Assembly: GCA_015663215.1 (NCBI GenBank)
Contig: DQSP01000173.1
Span: 1 to 6,638 of the forward strand
DNA: 6,638 nt
Direction of reading: 5' to 3'
DNA from: Sulfurimonas sp.
GTDB lineage: Bacteria; Campylobacterota; Campylobacteria; Campylobacterales; Sulfurimonadaceae
The first letter of the stretch is position 1. Every line of letters begins with the position of its first letter. Below are positions 1 to 6,638 of the stretch, in pieces. The notes below the pieces were generated by a model. That model was given only the letters and a program-made list of their open reading frames with translations, had not been told where the DNA came from and did no database searches. A program made the translations under genes and the position numbers.

Positions 1-175
1 ATCATACAAAGAACTTATCACTTTTGTAGAAGACAGAGCAGGACATGACAGACGTTATGCTATAGATGCTACGAAACTTGAAAATGATTTAGGTTGGAAA
101 GCAGATGAGAATTTTGATACGGGGATTGTAAAAACGATTGAATGGTATTTAAATAAATATAAGGAATCAAAGTGA
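1..175 (+). CDS. rfbB: dTDP-glucose 4,6-dehydratase, C-terminal end (5' truncated by window)
   Basis: Only the last 57 codons are visible; the first complete codon begins at base 2 and the TGA stop is 173-175. The peptide contains [15 protein letters not shown] followed by an ELGWK-like segment ([11 protein letters not shown]) and ends with [10 protein letters not shown]. This is the characteristic C-terminal signature of RfbB/RmlB-type short-chain dehydrogenases. These NAD-dependent cytoplasmic enzymes convert dTDP-glucose to dTDP-4-keto-6-deoxyglucose, the precursor of dTDP-rhamnose and related deoxysugars. The catalytic Tyr-x-x-x-Lys and the Rossmann fold lie upstream, outside the window. 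The stop overlaps the GTG start of cysD, so the sulfate-activation genes look like a continuation of a nucleotide-sugar operon. A related nucleotide-sugar epimerase/dehydratase is possible, but the [11 protein letters not shown] block favours RfbB. Confidence 0.92.
   Translation, partial: SYKELITFVEDRAGHDRRYAIDATKLENDLGWKADENFDTGIVKTIEWYLNKYKESK
161..165 (+). promoter_or_regulatory. Shine-Dalgarno site for cysD
   Basis: AAGGA lies inside the 3' end of rfbB, six bases before the GTG at 172. It supports that non-ATG codon as the true start, because the next in-frame ATG would remove the conserved N-terminal segment. Confidence 0.7.
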
Positions 176-1083
176 TAACAAAAAAACGATTAACCCACTT
201 AAAACAGTTAGAAGCGGAATCTATCCACATTTTACGTGAAGTAGCCGCAGAGTTCACAAACCCTGTGATGATGTACTCTGTAGGAAAAGACTCTTCAGTA
301 ATGTTACACCTAGCTATGAAAGCTTTTTCACCTTCTAAACTCCCCTTCCCTATGTTACATGTAGATACGAAATGGAAATTTAAAGAGATGATCGCATTTC
401 GTGACCAACGTGCAAAAGAGTTAGGCTTTGACCTTGTAGTTCATTCTAATCTAGAAGGAATAGAAATGAATATTTCTCCTTTTGAACATGGTTCTAAAGT
501 CCATACAGACATTATGAAAACACAAGCTTTAAAACAAGCCCTTAATGCGGGTGGCTATGATGCTATCATCGGTGGAGCAAGACGTGATGAAGAAAAATCC
601 CGTGCAAAAGAGCGTATTTTCTCTTTTCGTGATAAACATCATAGATGGGACCCTAAAAACCAACGTCCTGAACTTTGGAATATCTATAACACTGCCATAC
701 AAAAAGGTGAATCTGTAAGGGTTTTTCCTATATCTAACTGGACTGAACTTGATATTTGGCAATACATTTACTTAGAAAATATCAAAATACCATCACTCTA
801 CTTTGCTAAAGAGCAAGAGATAGTAGAATATGAAGGTACAAAAATACGTGTAGATGATGAACGTATGCCTGAAGCACTTAGAAAAACTGCAAAAAAAGAG
901 ATGGTACGTTTTAGAACATTAGGGTGTTACCCACTTACAGGTGCCATCAACTCAACAGCTAGCACACTACCTGAGATTATTAAAGAGATGTTGCTCTCAA
1001 CTTCGAGTGAGAGAGAAGGCCGCCTGATAGATAAAGACCAAGAAGGCGCAATGGAATTAAAGAAAATAGAGGGGTACTTTTAG
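172..1083 (+). CDS. cysD: Sulfate adenylyltransferase subunit 2 (ATP sulfurylase small subunit)
   Basis: This 303-residue protein is the catalytic subunit of heterodimeric ATP sulfurylase, which makes adenosine 5'-phosphosulfate (APS) and pyrophosphate from ATP and sulfate in the cytoplasm with CysN. Its length matches the usual CysD (about 300 aa). The PP-loop of this ATP-pyrophosphatase-fold family is YSVGKDSS (residues 35-42). It is followed by HVDTKWKF (63-70), the basic [15 protein letters not shown] block (about 134-148), [15 protein letters not shown] (185-199) and [13 protein letters not shown] (246-258), and the protein ends in EGYF as family members commonly do. The start is GTG, overlapping the rfbB stop by four bases (GTGA). 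It is chosen because [15 protein letters not shown] directly after it is the conserved CysD N-terminus. One base separates it from cysN. It is most probably translationally coupled to rfbB, with no separate promoter visible. The DTKWKF block has Lys where many homologues have Gly, which is probably harmless. Confidence 0.97.
   Translation: MITKKRLTHLKQLEAESIHILREVAAEFTNPVMMYSVGKDSSVMLHLAMKAFSPSKLPFPMLHVDTKWKFKEMIAFRDQRAKELGFDLVVHSNLEGIEMNISPFEHGSKVHTDIMKTQALKQALNAGGYDAIIGGARRDEEKSRAKERIFSFRDKHHRWDPKNQRPELWNIYNTAIQKGESVRVFPISNWTELDIWQYIYLENIKIPSLYFAKEQEIVEYEGTKIRVDDERMPEALRKTAKKEMVRFRTLGCYPLTGAINSTASTLPEIIKEMLLSTSSEREGRLIDKDQEGAMELKKIEGYF
1069..1074 (+). promoter_or_regulatory. Shine-Dalgarno site for cysN
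   Basis: GAGGGG near the end of cysD sits ten bases before the cysN ATG at 1085. The spacing is slightly long, but this is the only purine-rich candidate close to the start. Confidence 0.5.
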
Positions 1084-1084
1084 T

Positions 1085-2524
1085 ATGTCAGAAAAAAACA
1101 ATAAAATAGCATTAGACATAGAGGGGTACCTCAAAGAACATGAAAATAAAGATATGCTTCGTTTCCTAACATGTGGTTCAGTAGATGATGGTAAAAGTAC
1201 ACTCATTGGTCGTATGCTATACGATTCAAAAATGATTTTTGATGACCAACTTTCTGCTGCTGAGAATGAAAGTAAAAAATACGGGACTACGGGTGAAAAG
1301 ATAGACATGGCGCTACTTGTAGATGGTCTTCAAAGTGAACGTGAACAAGGCATCACTATTGATGTAGCCTACCGTTTTTTTACGACTGAAAACCGTAAAT
1401 TCATCATAGCAGATACTCCAGGTCATGAACAGTATACACGTAATATGGTGACTGGTGCATCTACTGCTGATGTTGCCATCATACTCATTGATGCGCGTAA
1501 AGGAATTTTGACACAAACTCGTCGTCACTCTTTCATTGTGAACCTTCTAGGTATTGAACACGTTATTGTAGCTATCAATAAAATGGACTTGGTAGACTTC
1601 TCAGAAGACGTGTTTAACGACATTTCTAAAGCTTATGGAGAGTTAGCAAATGAGCTTGGTATTCAAAATACATACTACATCCCTGTCTCAGCTTTAGATG
1701 GTGACAATGTAGTAGATAAAAGTGCACATACCCCATGGTTTGACGGCTTGCCAATGCTTGGTCTTTTAGATAGTATGGATGTCACTAAGTCACCAAAATC
1801 AGAAGACTTTAGATTTCCAGTACAGTACGTAAACCGCCCTGACCTTGATTTTAGAGGTTTTTGTGGAACTATTGCTGCAGGATCTGTAAAGGTAGGTGAT
1901 GAGATTACTGTACTTCCTTCTGGTAAAACAACCAAAGTGAAAAGCATCATTAATGCAGGAGACACAACAGAAGAAAACAGAAGCGTTACGACAAGTGAAG
2001 CCTATGCGCCTATGGCCATTACCATAACCACTGAAGATGAAGTAGATATTTCACGTGGTGACATGATTGTACATACCAAAAATCTTCCAAGAGTTTCCAA
2101 CAGTCTAAAAGTGATGTTGGTATGGATGGATGAAAAGGGTATGGAACTAGGTAGAAACTATGACATTAAACGTGCAACATCAGTGGTTTCTGGGTCATTT
2201 GAACACATTAACTACAAAGTGGATGTAAACACTTATGAGAGAGAACAAGTACATGCCCTAGGTCTTAATGACATTGCTTCATGTAAAATGTTACTGACTC
2301 AACCCATTGCCGCAGATGCTTACGAGACAAACCGTTTAACAGGTTCATTCATTGTGGTTGACCGTATTACAAACAATACTGTGGGTGCAGGAATGATAGT
2401 CGGTGTAAGTAGACGTGAAACGGACGCTCTAAAATTGTCTGAAAAGACATATACAGATGCTGAAAAAGCACTGAACCTCTACATTAGAGAAAACTTTCCT
2501 GAATGGGAATGTAAAGTCGTTTAA
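1085..2524 (+). CDS. cysN: Sulfate adenylyltransferase subunit 1 (ATP sulfurylase GTPase subunit)
   Basis: This 479-residue protein is the GTPase subunit of ATP sulfurylase, whose GTP hydrolysis drives APS formation by CysD. It belongs to the EF-Tu/EF1-alpha family of translation-type GTPases. All the G motifs are visible: G1 GSVDDGKST (31-39), G2 region EREQGITID (85-93), G3 DTPGHEQ (110-116), G4 NKMD (165-168) and G5 SAL (202-204). Beta-barrel domains typical of elongation factors follow, with FRFPVQYVNRP opening the second domain. The C-terminus ends in FPEWECKVV with no APS kinase domain attached, so this is the short CysN (E. coli-like, about 475 aa) and not a CysNC/NodQ fusion. APS kinase activity must come from the separate downstream genes. 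The ATG is one base after the cysD stop, and the TAA stop overlaps the next ATG by one base (TAATG), so tight coupling is expected. Confidence 0.97.
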   Translation: MSEKNNKIALDIEGYLKEHENKDMLRFLTCGSVDDGKSTLIGRMLYDSKMIFDDQLSAAENESKKYGTTGEKIDMALLVDGLQSEREQGITIDVAYRFFTTENRKFIIADTPGHEQYTRNMVTGASTADVAIILIDARKGILTQTRRHSFIVNLLGIEHVIVAINKMDLVDFSEDVFNDISKAYGELANELGIQNTYYIPVSALDGDNVVDKSAHTPWFDGLPMLGLLDSMDVTKSPKSEDFRFPVQYVNRPDLDFRGFCGTIAAGSVKVGDEITVLPSGKTTKVKSIINAGDTTEENRSVTTSEAYAPMAITITTEDEVDISRGDMIVHTKNLPRVSNSLKVMLVWMDEKGMELGRNYDIKRATSVVSGSFEHINYKVDVNTYEREQVHALGLNDIASCKMLLTQPIAADAYETNRLTGSFIVVDRITNNTVGAGMIVGVSRRETDALKLSEKTYTDAEKALNLYIRENFPEWECKVV

Positions 2525-3249
2525 TGTACAAAGAGACAAATAAACGTTCCATTGTAAAAGGGATAAGCTGGCGTTTAATAGCAACAACTACCACTATTAT
2601 CATTGTTTATGTTTTCTTTGGACGTTTAGACCTAGCCATTGCGGCAGGTATCATAGAATCTGTGCTAAAAGTAGGACTTTACTGGGCACATGAAAGAGCC
2701 TGGTTCAAAATACAATGGGGGAAAAAGAAGATAGAACCTTTTAACCTTTGGTTTACTGGACTACCCCTTTCAGGTAAGACAACCATCGCAGATAAAGTCT
2801 ATAAAGAATTAGAAAAATTCCATATTCCGATTGAACGTCTTGATTCAAAAGATATCCGTAATCTTATTCCTGACATCGGATTCACGAGAGAAGACAGAAA
2901 TAGACACATGCACCGTGTAGGCTTCCTGATACAAAAACTGCAAAAGAACTCTATCTCTACCGTGGCCTCATTTGTATCTCCTTATAAAGAATCACGTAAG
3001 GCTATAAGAGAAGCGGTAACAAACAATATAGTAGTCTATGTTAAAACAGATATCGAAACATGTAAAGCACGTGACTATAAAGGTGTCTATGAAAAAGCAA
3101 TGGCCGGTGAGTTACAAAACTTTTCTGGTATCAATGATGTGTATGAAGAACCAAAACATGCAGAGATCACTATAGACACAGATACCATGAGTGCAGATGA
3201 AGCCTGTGCGGTAATCGTAAAATATATAAAGAAGTACTATGTCAAATAA
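2524..3249 (+). CDS. DUF2061 membrane domain fused to a divergent APS kinase domain
   Basis: This is a 241-residue two-part protein. Residues about 8-60 match the DUF2061 pattern: [16 protein letters not shown], two hydrophobic helices (about 17-33 and 36-53) joined by a short FGRLD turn, then the closing HERAW (56-60). Residues about 73-241 form an APS kinase-like P-loop domain with Walker [10 protein letters not shown] (79-87), FVSPYKESR (150-158; Ser152 aligns with the phospho-accepting serine of bacterial CysC), [10 protein letters not shown] (183-192) and NFSG (199-202). The order of motifs is that of CysC, but key positions differ. DGDN is replaced by DSKD (107-110), ENIRR by RHMHR, and RDPKGLY by RDYKGVY. 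It may be a membrane-tethered APS kinase with altered kinetics, a regulatory pseudo-enzyme, or a partner of the CysC encoded immediately downstream; the sequence does not decide between these. Its ATG overlaps the cysN stop and no good Shine-Dalgarno site is seen, which suggests translation by coupling. It overlaps cysC by 11 bp. Confidence 0.88.
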   Translation: MYKETNKRSIVKGISWRLIATTTTIIIVYVFFGRLDLAIAAGIIESVLKVGLYWAHERAWFKIQWGKKKIEPFNLWFTGLPLSGKTTIADKVYKELEKFHIPIERLDSKDIRNLIPDIGFTREDRNRHMHRVGFLIQKLQKNSISTVASFVSPYKESRKAIREAVTNNIVVYVKTDIETCKARDYKGVYEKAMAGELQNFSGINDVYEEPKHAEITIDTDTMSADEACAVIVKYIKKYYVK

Positions 3250-3844
3250 ACATATTGTCTGGCATGATCACCATGTCTCTAAAGAAGAACGCTCAGATAT
3301 CAAAGGACAAAAGCCTTGCATATTATGGTTTACAGGTTTAAGCGGTTCAGGTAAGTCTACTATTGCAAACGCGGTTGAAAGTAAACTACTTGAACTAGGA
3401 AAACATACTTATCTGCTGGATGGAGATAATGTTCGTATGGGTCTAAACAAGGGACTCACTTTCTCAGATGAAGACCGTATTGAAAATATCAGACGTATTG
3501 GAGAAGTTTCTAAACTGTTTGTAGATGCGGGAACTATTGTACTTACAGCCTTTATCTCTCCCTTTCAAAAAGAGAGAGATGCTGTACGCTCTTTGGTTAA
3601 AGAAGGTGAATTTATTGAAGTATTTATAGACACTCCTTTAGAAGTATGTGAATCAAGAGATCCCAAAGGTCTTTACCAAAAAGCACGTAAAGGTGAGATT
3701 CTTAACTTTACAGGTATTTCTTCACCATATGAAGCGCCAAAAAAACCTGAAATACATATACTAAATGATAGAATAACCATAGAGAATGTTACAGAACAAA
3801 TCATAGACTATTTAAAAGACAGGGGATATTTACATGCTAAATAA
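3239..3844 (+). CDS. cysC: Adenylylsulfate (APS) kinase
   Basis: This 201-residue cytoplasmic enzyme phosphorylates APS at the 3'-hydroxyl with ATP to give PAPS, the universal sulfuryl donor. Its length equals that of a standard free-standing CysC. All the family motifs are intact: Walker [10 protein letters not shown] (33-41), DGDNVR (61-66), ENIRRIGEV (82-90), AFISPF (104-109) with the serine that can be phosphorylated, [11 protein letters not shown] (130-140), NFTG (146-149) and SPYEAP (152-157). It is therefore the likely main source of PAPS in this operon, in contrast to the altered copy just upstream. The two kinase domains share the lead-in LWFTGL and align along their length, which points to duplication followed by divergence, or to separate recruitment of paralogues. 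The ATG lies inside the preceding gene, and the 3' end overlaps cysQ by 11 bp. Only a weak AGAAG precedes the start. Confidence 0.97.
   Translation: MSNKHIVWHDHHVSKEERSDIKGQKPCILWFTGLSGSGKSTIANAVESKLLELGKHTYLLDGDNVRMGLNKGLTFSDEDRIENIRRIGEVSKLFVDAGTIVLTAFISPFQKERDAVRSLVKEGEFIEVFIDTPLEVCESRDPKGLYQKARKGEILNFTGISSPYEAPKKPEIHILNDRITIENVTEQIIDYLKDRGYLHAK
3821..3826 (+). promoter_or_regulatory. Shine-Dalgarno site for cysQ
   Basis: AGGGGA inside the cysC 3' end stands seven bases before the cysQ ATG at 3834. This good match supports the start that overlaps cysC by 11 bp. Confidence 0.65.
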
Positions 3845-4595
3845 AATAGATTTAGAAGTCATAGTTGCCATTGCTAAAGAAGCCGGTGATGCTATTATGG
3901 AAATTTATAACCAAGATTTTAAAATCGATTATAAAGATGACAAGTCACCATTGACGGAAGCAGATACAAAATCCAATAAAATTATTTGTGAAGCATTAGA
4001 AAAAGCATATCCTGAGATTCCTTTACTCTCAGAAGAGAATAAAGCAGAAATATATGAAGTACGTAAAAACTGGGAATACCTTTGGCTGATAGATCCTATC
4101 GATGGGACTAAAGAGTTCATTAAGAAAAATGGTGAGTTTACAGTGAATATTGCACTCATTCATAAAGACACTCCTGTACTTGGTGTGGTATATGCTCCTG
4201 CATTAAAAGACATATATAAAGCTAAAAAAGGTGATGGTGCATTTAAAAATGGTCAGAAATTACCTTTAACAGTGAATGAAACTCCTGAGAAGTCATTAAG
4301 CGTCGTTGCATCAAAGTCTCATCTTTCGGAAGAGACTCAAGCTTTTATAGATGAAATAGCAAAAAGTACAGAAAGTATTGAACAAGTTTCTAAAGGCTCT
4401 TCTTTAAAGCTTGTAATGGTAGCGGAAGGTTCTGCTGATATTTACCCAAGACTCGCTCCTACAATGGAATGGGATACTGCTGCTGCGGATGCTGTTGTTA
4501 GGGAAAGTGGGAAAATGACATATCAGTTTAAGAATGATGCTCATGTTGTTTACAATAAAGAGAACCTTTTGAATCCTTGGTTTATAGTTAAATAA
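3834..4595 (+). CDS. cysQ: 3'(2'),5'-bisphosphate nucleotidase (PAP phosphatase)
   Basis: This 253-residue protein of the inositol monophosphatase-like Mg-dependent phosphatase superfamily has the length and motifs of CysQ. It hydrolyses 3'-phosphoadenosine 5'-phosphate (PAP) to AMP, and some members also act on PAPS. Metal and substrate motifs are in order: SPLTEAD (38-44), LLSEE (64-68), DPIDGTKEF (87-95; the two Asp bind metal), [19 protein letters not shown] (188-206) and [10 protein letters not shown] (212-221). PAP is the by-product of every PAPS-dependent sulfotransferase and is inhibitory. A cysQ between the PAPS-forming genes and a sulfotransferase gene therefore fits a recycling role. 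A generic inositol monophosphatase is less likely given the GSSLK and WDTAAADA blocks and the neighbours. The gene overlaps cysC by 11 bp and ends nine bases before the next start. Confidence 0.95.
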   Translation: MLNKIDLEVIVAIAKEAGDAIMEIYNQDFKIDYKDDKSPLTEADTKSNKIICEALEKAYPEIPLLSEENKAEIYEVRKNWEYLWLIDPIDGTKEFIKKNGEFTVNIALIHKDTPVLGVVYAPALKDIYKAKKGDGAFKNGQKLPLTVNETPEKSLSVVASKSHLSEETQAFIDEIAKSTESIEQVSKGSSLKLVMVAEGSADIYPRLAPTMEWDTAAADAVVRESGKMTYQFKNDAHVVYNKENLLNPWFIVK

Positions 4596-4598
4596 GGA
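4594..4598 (+). promoter_or_regulatory. Shine-Dalgarno site for the sulfotransferase-glycosyltransferase gene
   Basis: AAGGA overlaps the cysQ TAA stop and lies six bases before the ATG at 4605. It fixes the start of the long downstream frame and again suggests coupling to the upstream gene. Confidence 0.75.
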
Positions 4599-4604
4599 TT
4601 GTCC

Positions 4605-6638
4605 ATGAATAACAAGAATCCAATATTTATACACTCGCTATTTAGAACAGGTAGTACATATCTCTATAGTTTATTTCGCTCAAATAAAAATAATCATTGT
4701 TACTATGAACCATTTCATGAAACTTTATATAATTATCCAAAAAGTAAGGCTTTTGCAAAAAATAAACAAGATACATACAAGTCAATGGGACATCCAGAAG
4801 ATACAAAAGACTACTTTTTTGAATATCCTTACAATGAAAACGGTTACGGTGTACCTTTATTTCAAAAATCTTTTTCTTATGATACCTTTTGTCCTAATAA
4901 AGACAAAAATGATGATCTAAAAAAATATATTGAAAACTTAATCAATTATGCAAAAGGTAGACCCGTATTTCAATTTTGTCGTTCTGGATTAAGAACAGAA
5001 TGGCTGAAAAAAGAATTTGATTCTGTAAATATTTACTTAGTTCGTGATCCACATGATCAATGGATGTCTTATAATTCTTTTTCAGACAATTATTTTAATA
5101 TTATTAATCTTCTTATCCTTTCTAAATTAGATTGTGAAATTTTCAGTAACTTACGTAAAACACTTAAATTAAGCGAATATACTAATGTAGATTTAGCTAT
5201 TGAATACAGATACTATGAATTTTTAACTACCGGGATATCCAAAAAATTGTCATACGCCATTTTTTATTATCTGTGGGTTTTATCACTAATCCATAATGTA
5301 AAAAATAGTGATTGTATTATTGACTTAGAGTCTTTATCTCATGATTTAGAAGAAAAGAATAGAGTCAATAATTTTTTACTCAGTAAAGATATAGAGATAA
5401 ACTTTAAAGATTTGAAATATAAAAAATATCTAGATTATGATCTTACTAAAGACGAATTTTTAGAAATAGAAAATGAAATTAATAATCACATACAAGATTT
5501 TATATTGCTTGATAACACAAATATAGACCTAAGTATTGTACCTTCCAAGATTTTCAATAATTATTTTTATAACTTTTTTAATAAAAAAACAAAAAGTATT
5601 TCCAAATTTACAGATAAAATAGATAATTACCAAGTTATACTATCTATGTATGATAAGTTTACTGATGTGTATCAGCATATGAAACAACTTGAAAAAAATG
5701 TTAAAGAAAAAGACCAACAGGTTCAGGAGAAAGATCAATATATTCATCACCTACATGAACTTGTGCAGTCATTAAGATTAAAAAATCGTTTAAAAAACAT
5801 CACCCCAAAAATAATAAGAGAAAAAACATATACGTTAATACAAACAACAAAGCGACCATTAAAATTATTGAAAGTTATGGATAAACAATATGTTAATAAG
5901 TTAATAAAGCATATTAAACAAGGGAATTTTAGCTACATTCTTGAACGAATGGGGCACTATTTAAATCAGGAACCTTCCACTATACATTTAGATCTTATTA
6001 TGTCTGATTATGATAGGGAAGAAGTTTTCACTTTTCCTGCTGTCACATTACCTAAGGTATCTATTGTCATTCCTGTTTACAATCAATTTGACTATACCCA
6101 TAAATGTCTCAGATCTATACTGGAGTTCACAGATGATGTTGATTATGAAATCATTATCGCAGATGATGTCTCAAGTGATGAAACAAAAGATATACATAAA
6201 TACTTTAAAAATATAAAAGTAGTCCGTAACGAAAAGAATTTAGGCTTTTTACTCAATTGTAACCATGCGGCAAAAGAAGCAAAGGGAGAATATCTATTCT
6301 TTCTAAACAATGACACGAATGTCCAAGAAAACTGGCTTTCAACTCTCCTAGAAACGATTGAAAACGATCCTACGATTGGAATGATAGGTTCAAAACTTGT
6401 GTATCCAGATGGAAGACAACAAGAAGCTGGAGGCATTATATGGAATGATGCAGAAGGTTGGAATTACGGCCGTCTAGACAATCCAGAAAAACCTGAATAT
6501 TCTTATGTCAAAGAAGTAGACTATATCTCTGGTGCTGCAATTATGCTTAGAACAAAACTATGGAAAAAGTTAGGTGGTTTTGATGAACGTTATGCACCTG
6601 CATATTATGAAGATACAGACCTAGCATTTGAAGTAAGG
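4605..6638 (+). CDS. Sulfotransferase / coiled coil / family 2 glycosyltransferase fusion (3' end beyond window)
   Basis: The frame is open for 678 codons from the ATG and runs off the window without a stop. Residues 1 to about 250 resemble a PAPS-dependent sulfotransferase. The 5'-phosphosulfate loop is FRTGSTYL (13-20) near the N-terminus, and the 3'-phosphate motif is YLVRDPHDQWMSY (144-156), where Arg147 and Ser155 keep the eight-residue spacing of classical sulfotransferases. Residues about 345-395 are charged and heptad-like, with EKDQ repeated seven residues apart (368-371, 375-378), which suggests a coiled-coil linker. A basic stretch follows (about 396-440). From about 484 a GT-A glycosyltransferase of family 2 begins: VSIVIPVYN (485-493), ADDVSSDET (519-527), FLNNDTN (566-572, the DxD-equivalent), ISGAAIML (641-648) and GGFDERYAPAYYEDTDL (657-673) with the ED acid pair. 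No signal peptide or membrane helix is evident, so it probably acts in the cytoplasm on nucleotide-sugar and lipid-linked glycan substrates. The glycosyltransferase acceptor and sugar are unknown. The 5' two-thirds is notably AT-richer than the operon genes. Confidence 0.9.
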   Translation, partial: MNNKNPIFIHSLFRTGSTYLYSLFRSNKNNHCYYEPFHETLYNYPKSKAFAKNKQDTYKSMGHPEDTKDYFFEYPYNENGYGVPLFQKSFSYDTFCPNKDKNDDLKKYIENLINYAKGRPVFQFCRSGLRTEWLKKEFDSVNIYLVRDPHDQWMSYNSFSDNYFNIINLLILSKLDCEIFSNLRKTLKLSEYTNVDLAIEYRYYEFLTTGISKKLSYAIFYYLWVLSLIHNVKNSDCIIDLESLSHDLEEKNRVNNFLLSKDIEINFKDLKYKKYLDYDLTKDEFLEIENEINNHIQDFILLDNTNIDLSIVPSKIFNNYFYNFFNKKTKSISKFTDKIDNYQVILSMYDKFTDVYQHMKQLEKNVKEKDQQVQEKDQYIHHLHELVQSLRLKNRLKNITPKIIREKTYTLIQTTKRPLKLLKVMDKQYVNKLIKHIKQGNFSYILERMGHYLNQEPSTIHLDLIMSDYDREEVFTFPAVTLPKVSIVIPVYNQFDYTHKCLRSILEFTDDVDYEIIIADDVSSDETKDIHKYFKNIKVVRNEKNLGFLLNCNHAAKEAKGEYLFFLNNDTNVQENWLSTLLETIENDPTIGMIGSKLVYPDGRQQEAGGIIWNDAEGWNYGRLDNPEKPEYSYVKEVDYISGAAIMLRTKLWKKLGGFDERYAPAYYEDTDLAFEVR

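Noticed and set aside
180..186. A run of seven A just after the cysD start; similar A7 runs at 1092-1098 (start of cysN), 891-897 and 5584-5590, considered as slippage or phase-variation tracts.
   Set aside because: Runs of this length are expected in AT-rich DNA encoding lysine. They are short for phase variation, and all the frames are intact.
1066..1129. A 12-base direct repeat, ATAGAGGGGTAC, at 1066-1077 and 1118-1129.
   Set aside because: Each copy encodes Ile-Glu-Gly-Tyr in its own gene (the CysD C-terminus and the CysN N-terminus), where these residues are common in the families. The match is probably coincidence, with the first copy also serving as the cysN ribosome site.
1085..3249. 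The possibility that cysN and the next gene are a broken CysNC (NodQ-type) fusion.
   Set aside because: CysN ends with its normal C-terminus (FPEWECK) and the next gene begins with a membrane DUF2061 domain, not directly with the kinase. The arrangement is two separate genes.
4705..4920. A 71-codon + strand open frame inside the last gene, and a similar one at 6010-6216.
   Set aside because: Both are out of frame with the long continuous frame beginning at 4605, which carries recognisable sulfotransferase and GT2 motifs. They are shadows.
6143..6436. A 97-codon minus-strand open frame opposite the GT2 domain, and other minus-strand frames opposite cysD, cysN and cysQ.
   Set aside because: Each lies opposite a strongly supported + strand gene, has no recognisable motif and shows no sign of its own ribosome site or operon context.
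1..6638. Search by eye for CRISPR repeats, tRNA or rRNA genes, insertion-sequence ends, attachment sites and rho-independent terminators.
   Set aside because: Nothing convincing was seen. Coding sequence fills practically the whole window, with the longest gap nine bases.

Overview
The window is a stretch of a bacterial surface-polysaccharide locus, with every gene on the + strand and almost no intergenic DNA. It is AT-rich: hand counts give about 41% GC in part of cysN and about 19% in the emptiest part of the last gene. The compact coupled layout and AT-rich codons would fit a marine member of the Campylobacterota (Sulfurovum/Sulfurimonas-like). That assignment is an inference from general appearance, and no marker gene here settles it.

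Layout: (1) the 3' end of a dTDP-glucose 4,6-dehydratase gene (rfbB) at 1-175; (2) cysD at 172-1083 and (3) cysN at 1085-2524, the two subunits of ATP sulfurylase; (4) an unusual gene at 2524-3249 joining a two-helix DUF2061 membrane domain to a divergent APS kinase domain; (5) a canonical APS kinase, cysC, at 3239-3844; (6) a PAP phosphatase, cysQ, at 3834-4595; (7) a long reading frame from 4605 to the end of the window (678 codons, no stop). This last frame encodes a PAPS-dependent sulfotransferase-like domain, a coiled coil and a family 2 glycosyltransferase in one polypeptide. Neighbouring genes overlap by 1-11 bp or are 1-9 bp apart, so they probably form one operon. I see no promoter or terminator inside the window.

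How the genes fit together: CysDN turns sulfate and ATP into APS, CysC phosphorylates APS to PAPS, the sulfotransferase domain would move the sulfuryl group to a sugar, and CysQ removes the PAP left behind. No PAPS or sulfite reductase gene is present, and the flanking genes concern nucleotide sugars and glycosyl transfer. The cluster therefore reads as a self-contained module for sulfating a surface glycan (O-antigen, capsule or similar) rather than for making cysteine. The parts most worth attention are the sulfotransferase-glycosyltransferase fusion and the membrane-anchored, motif-altered second APS kinase encoded directly before cysC.
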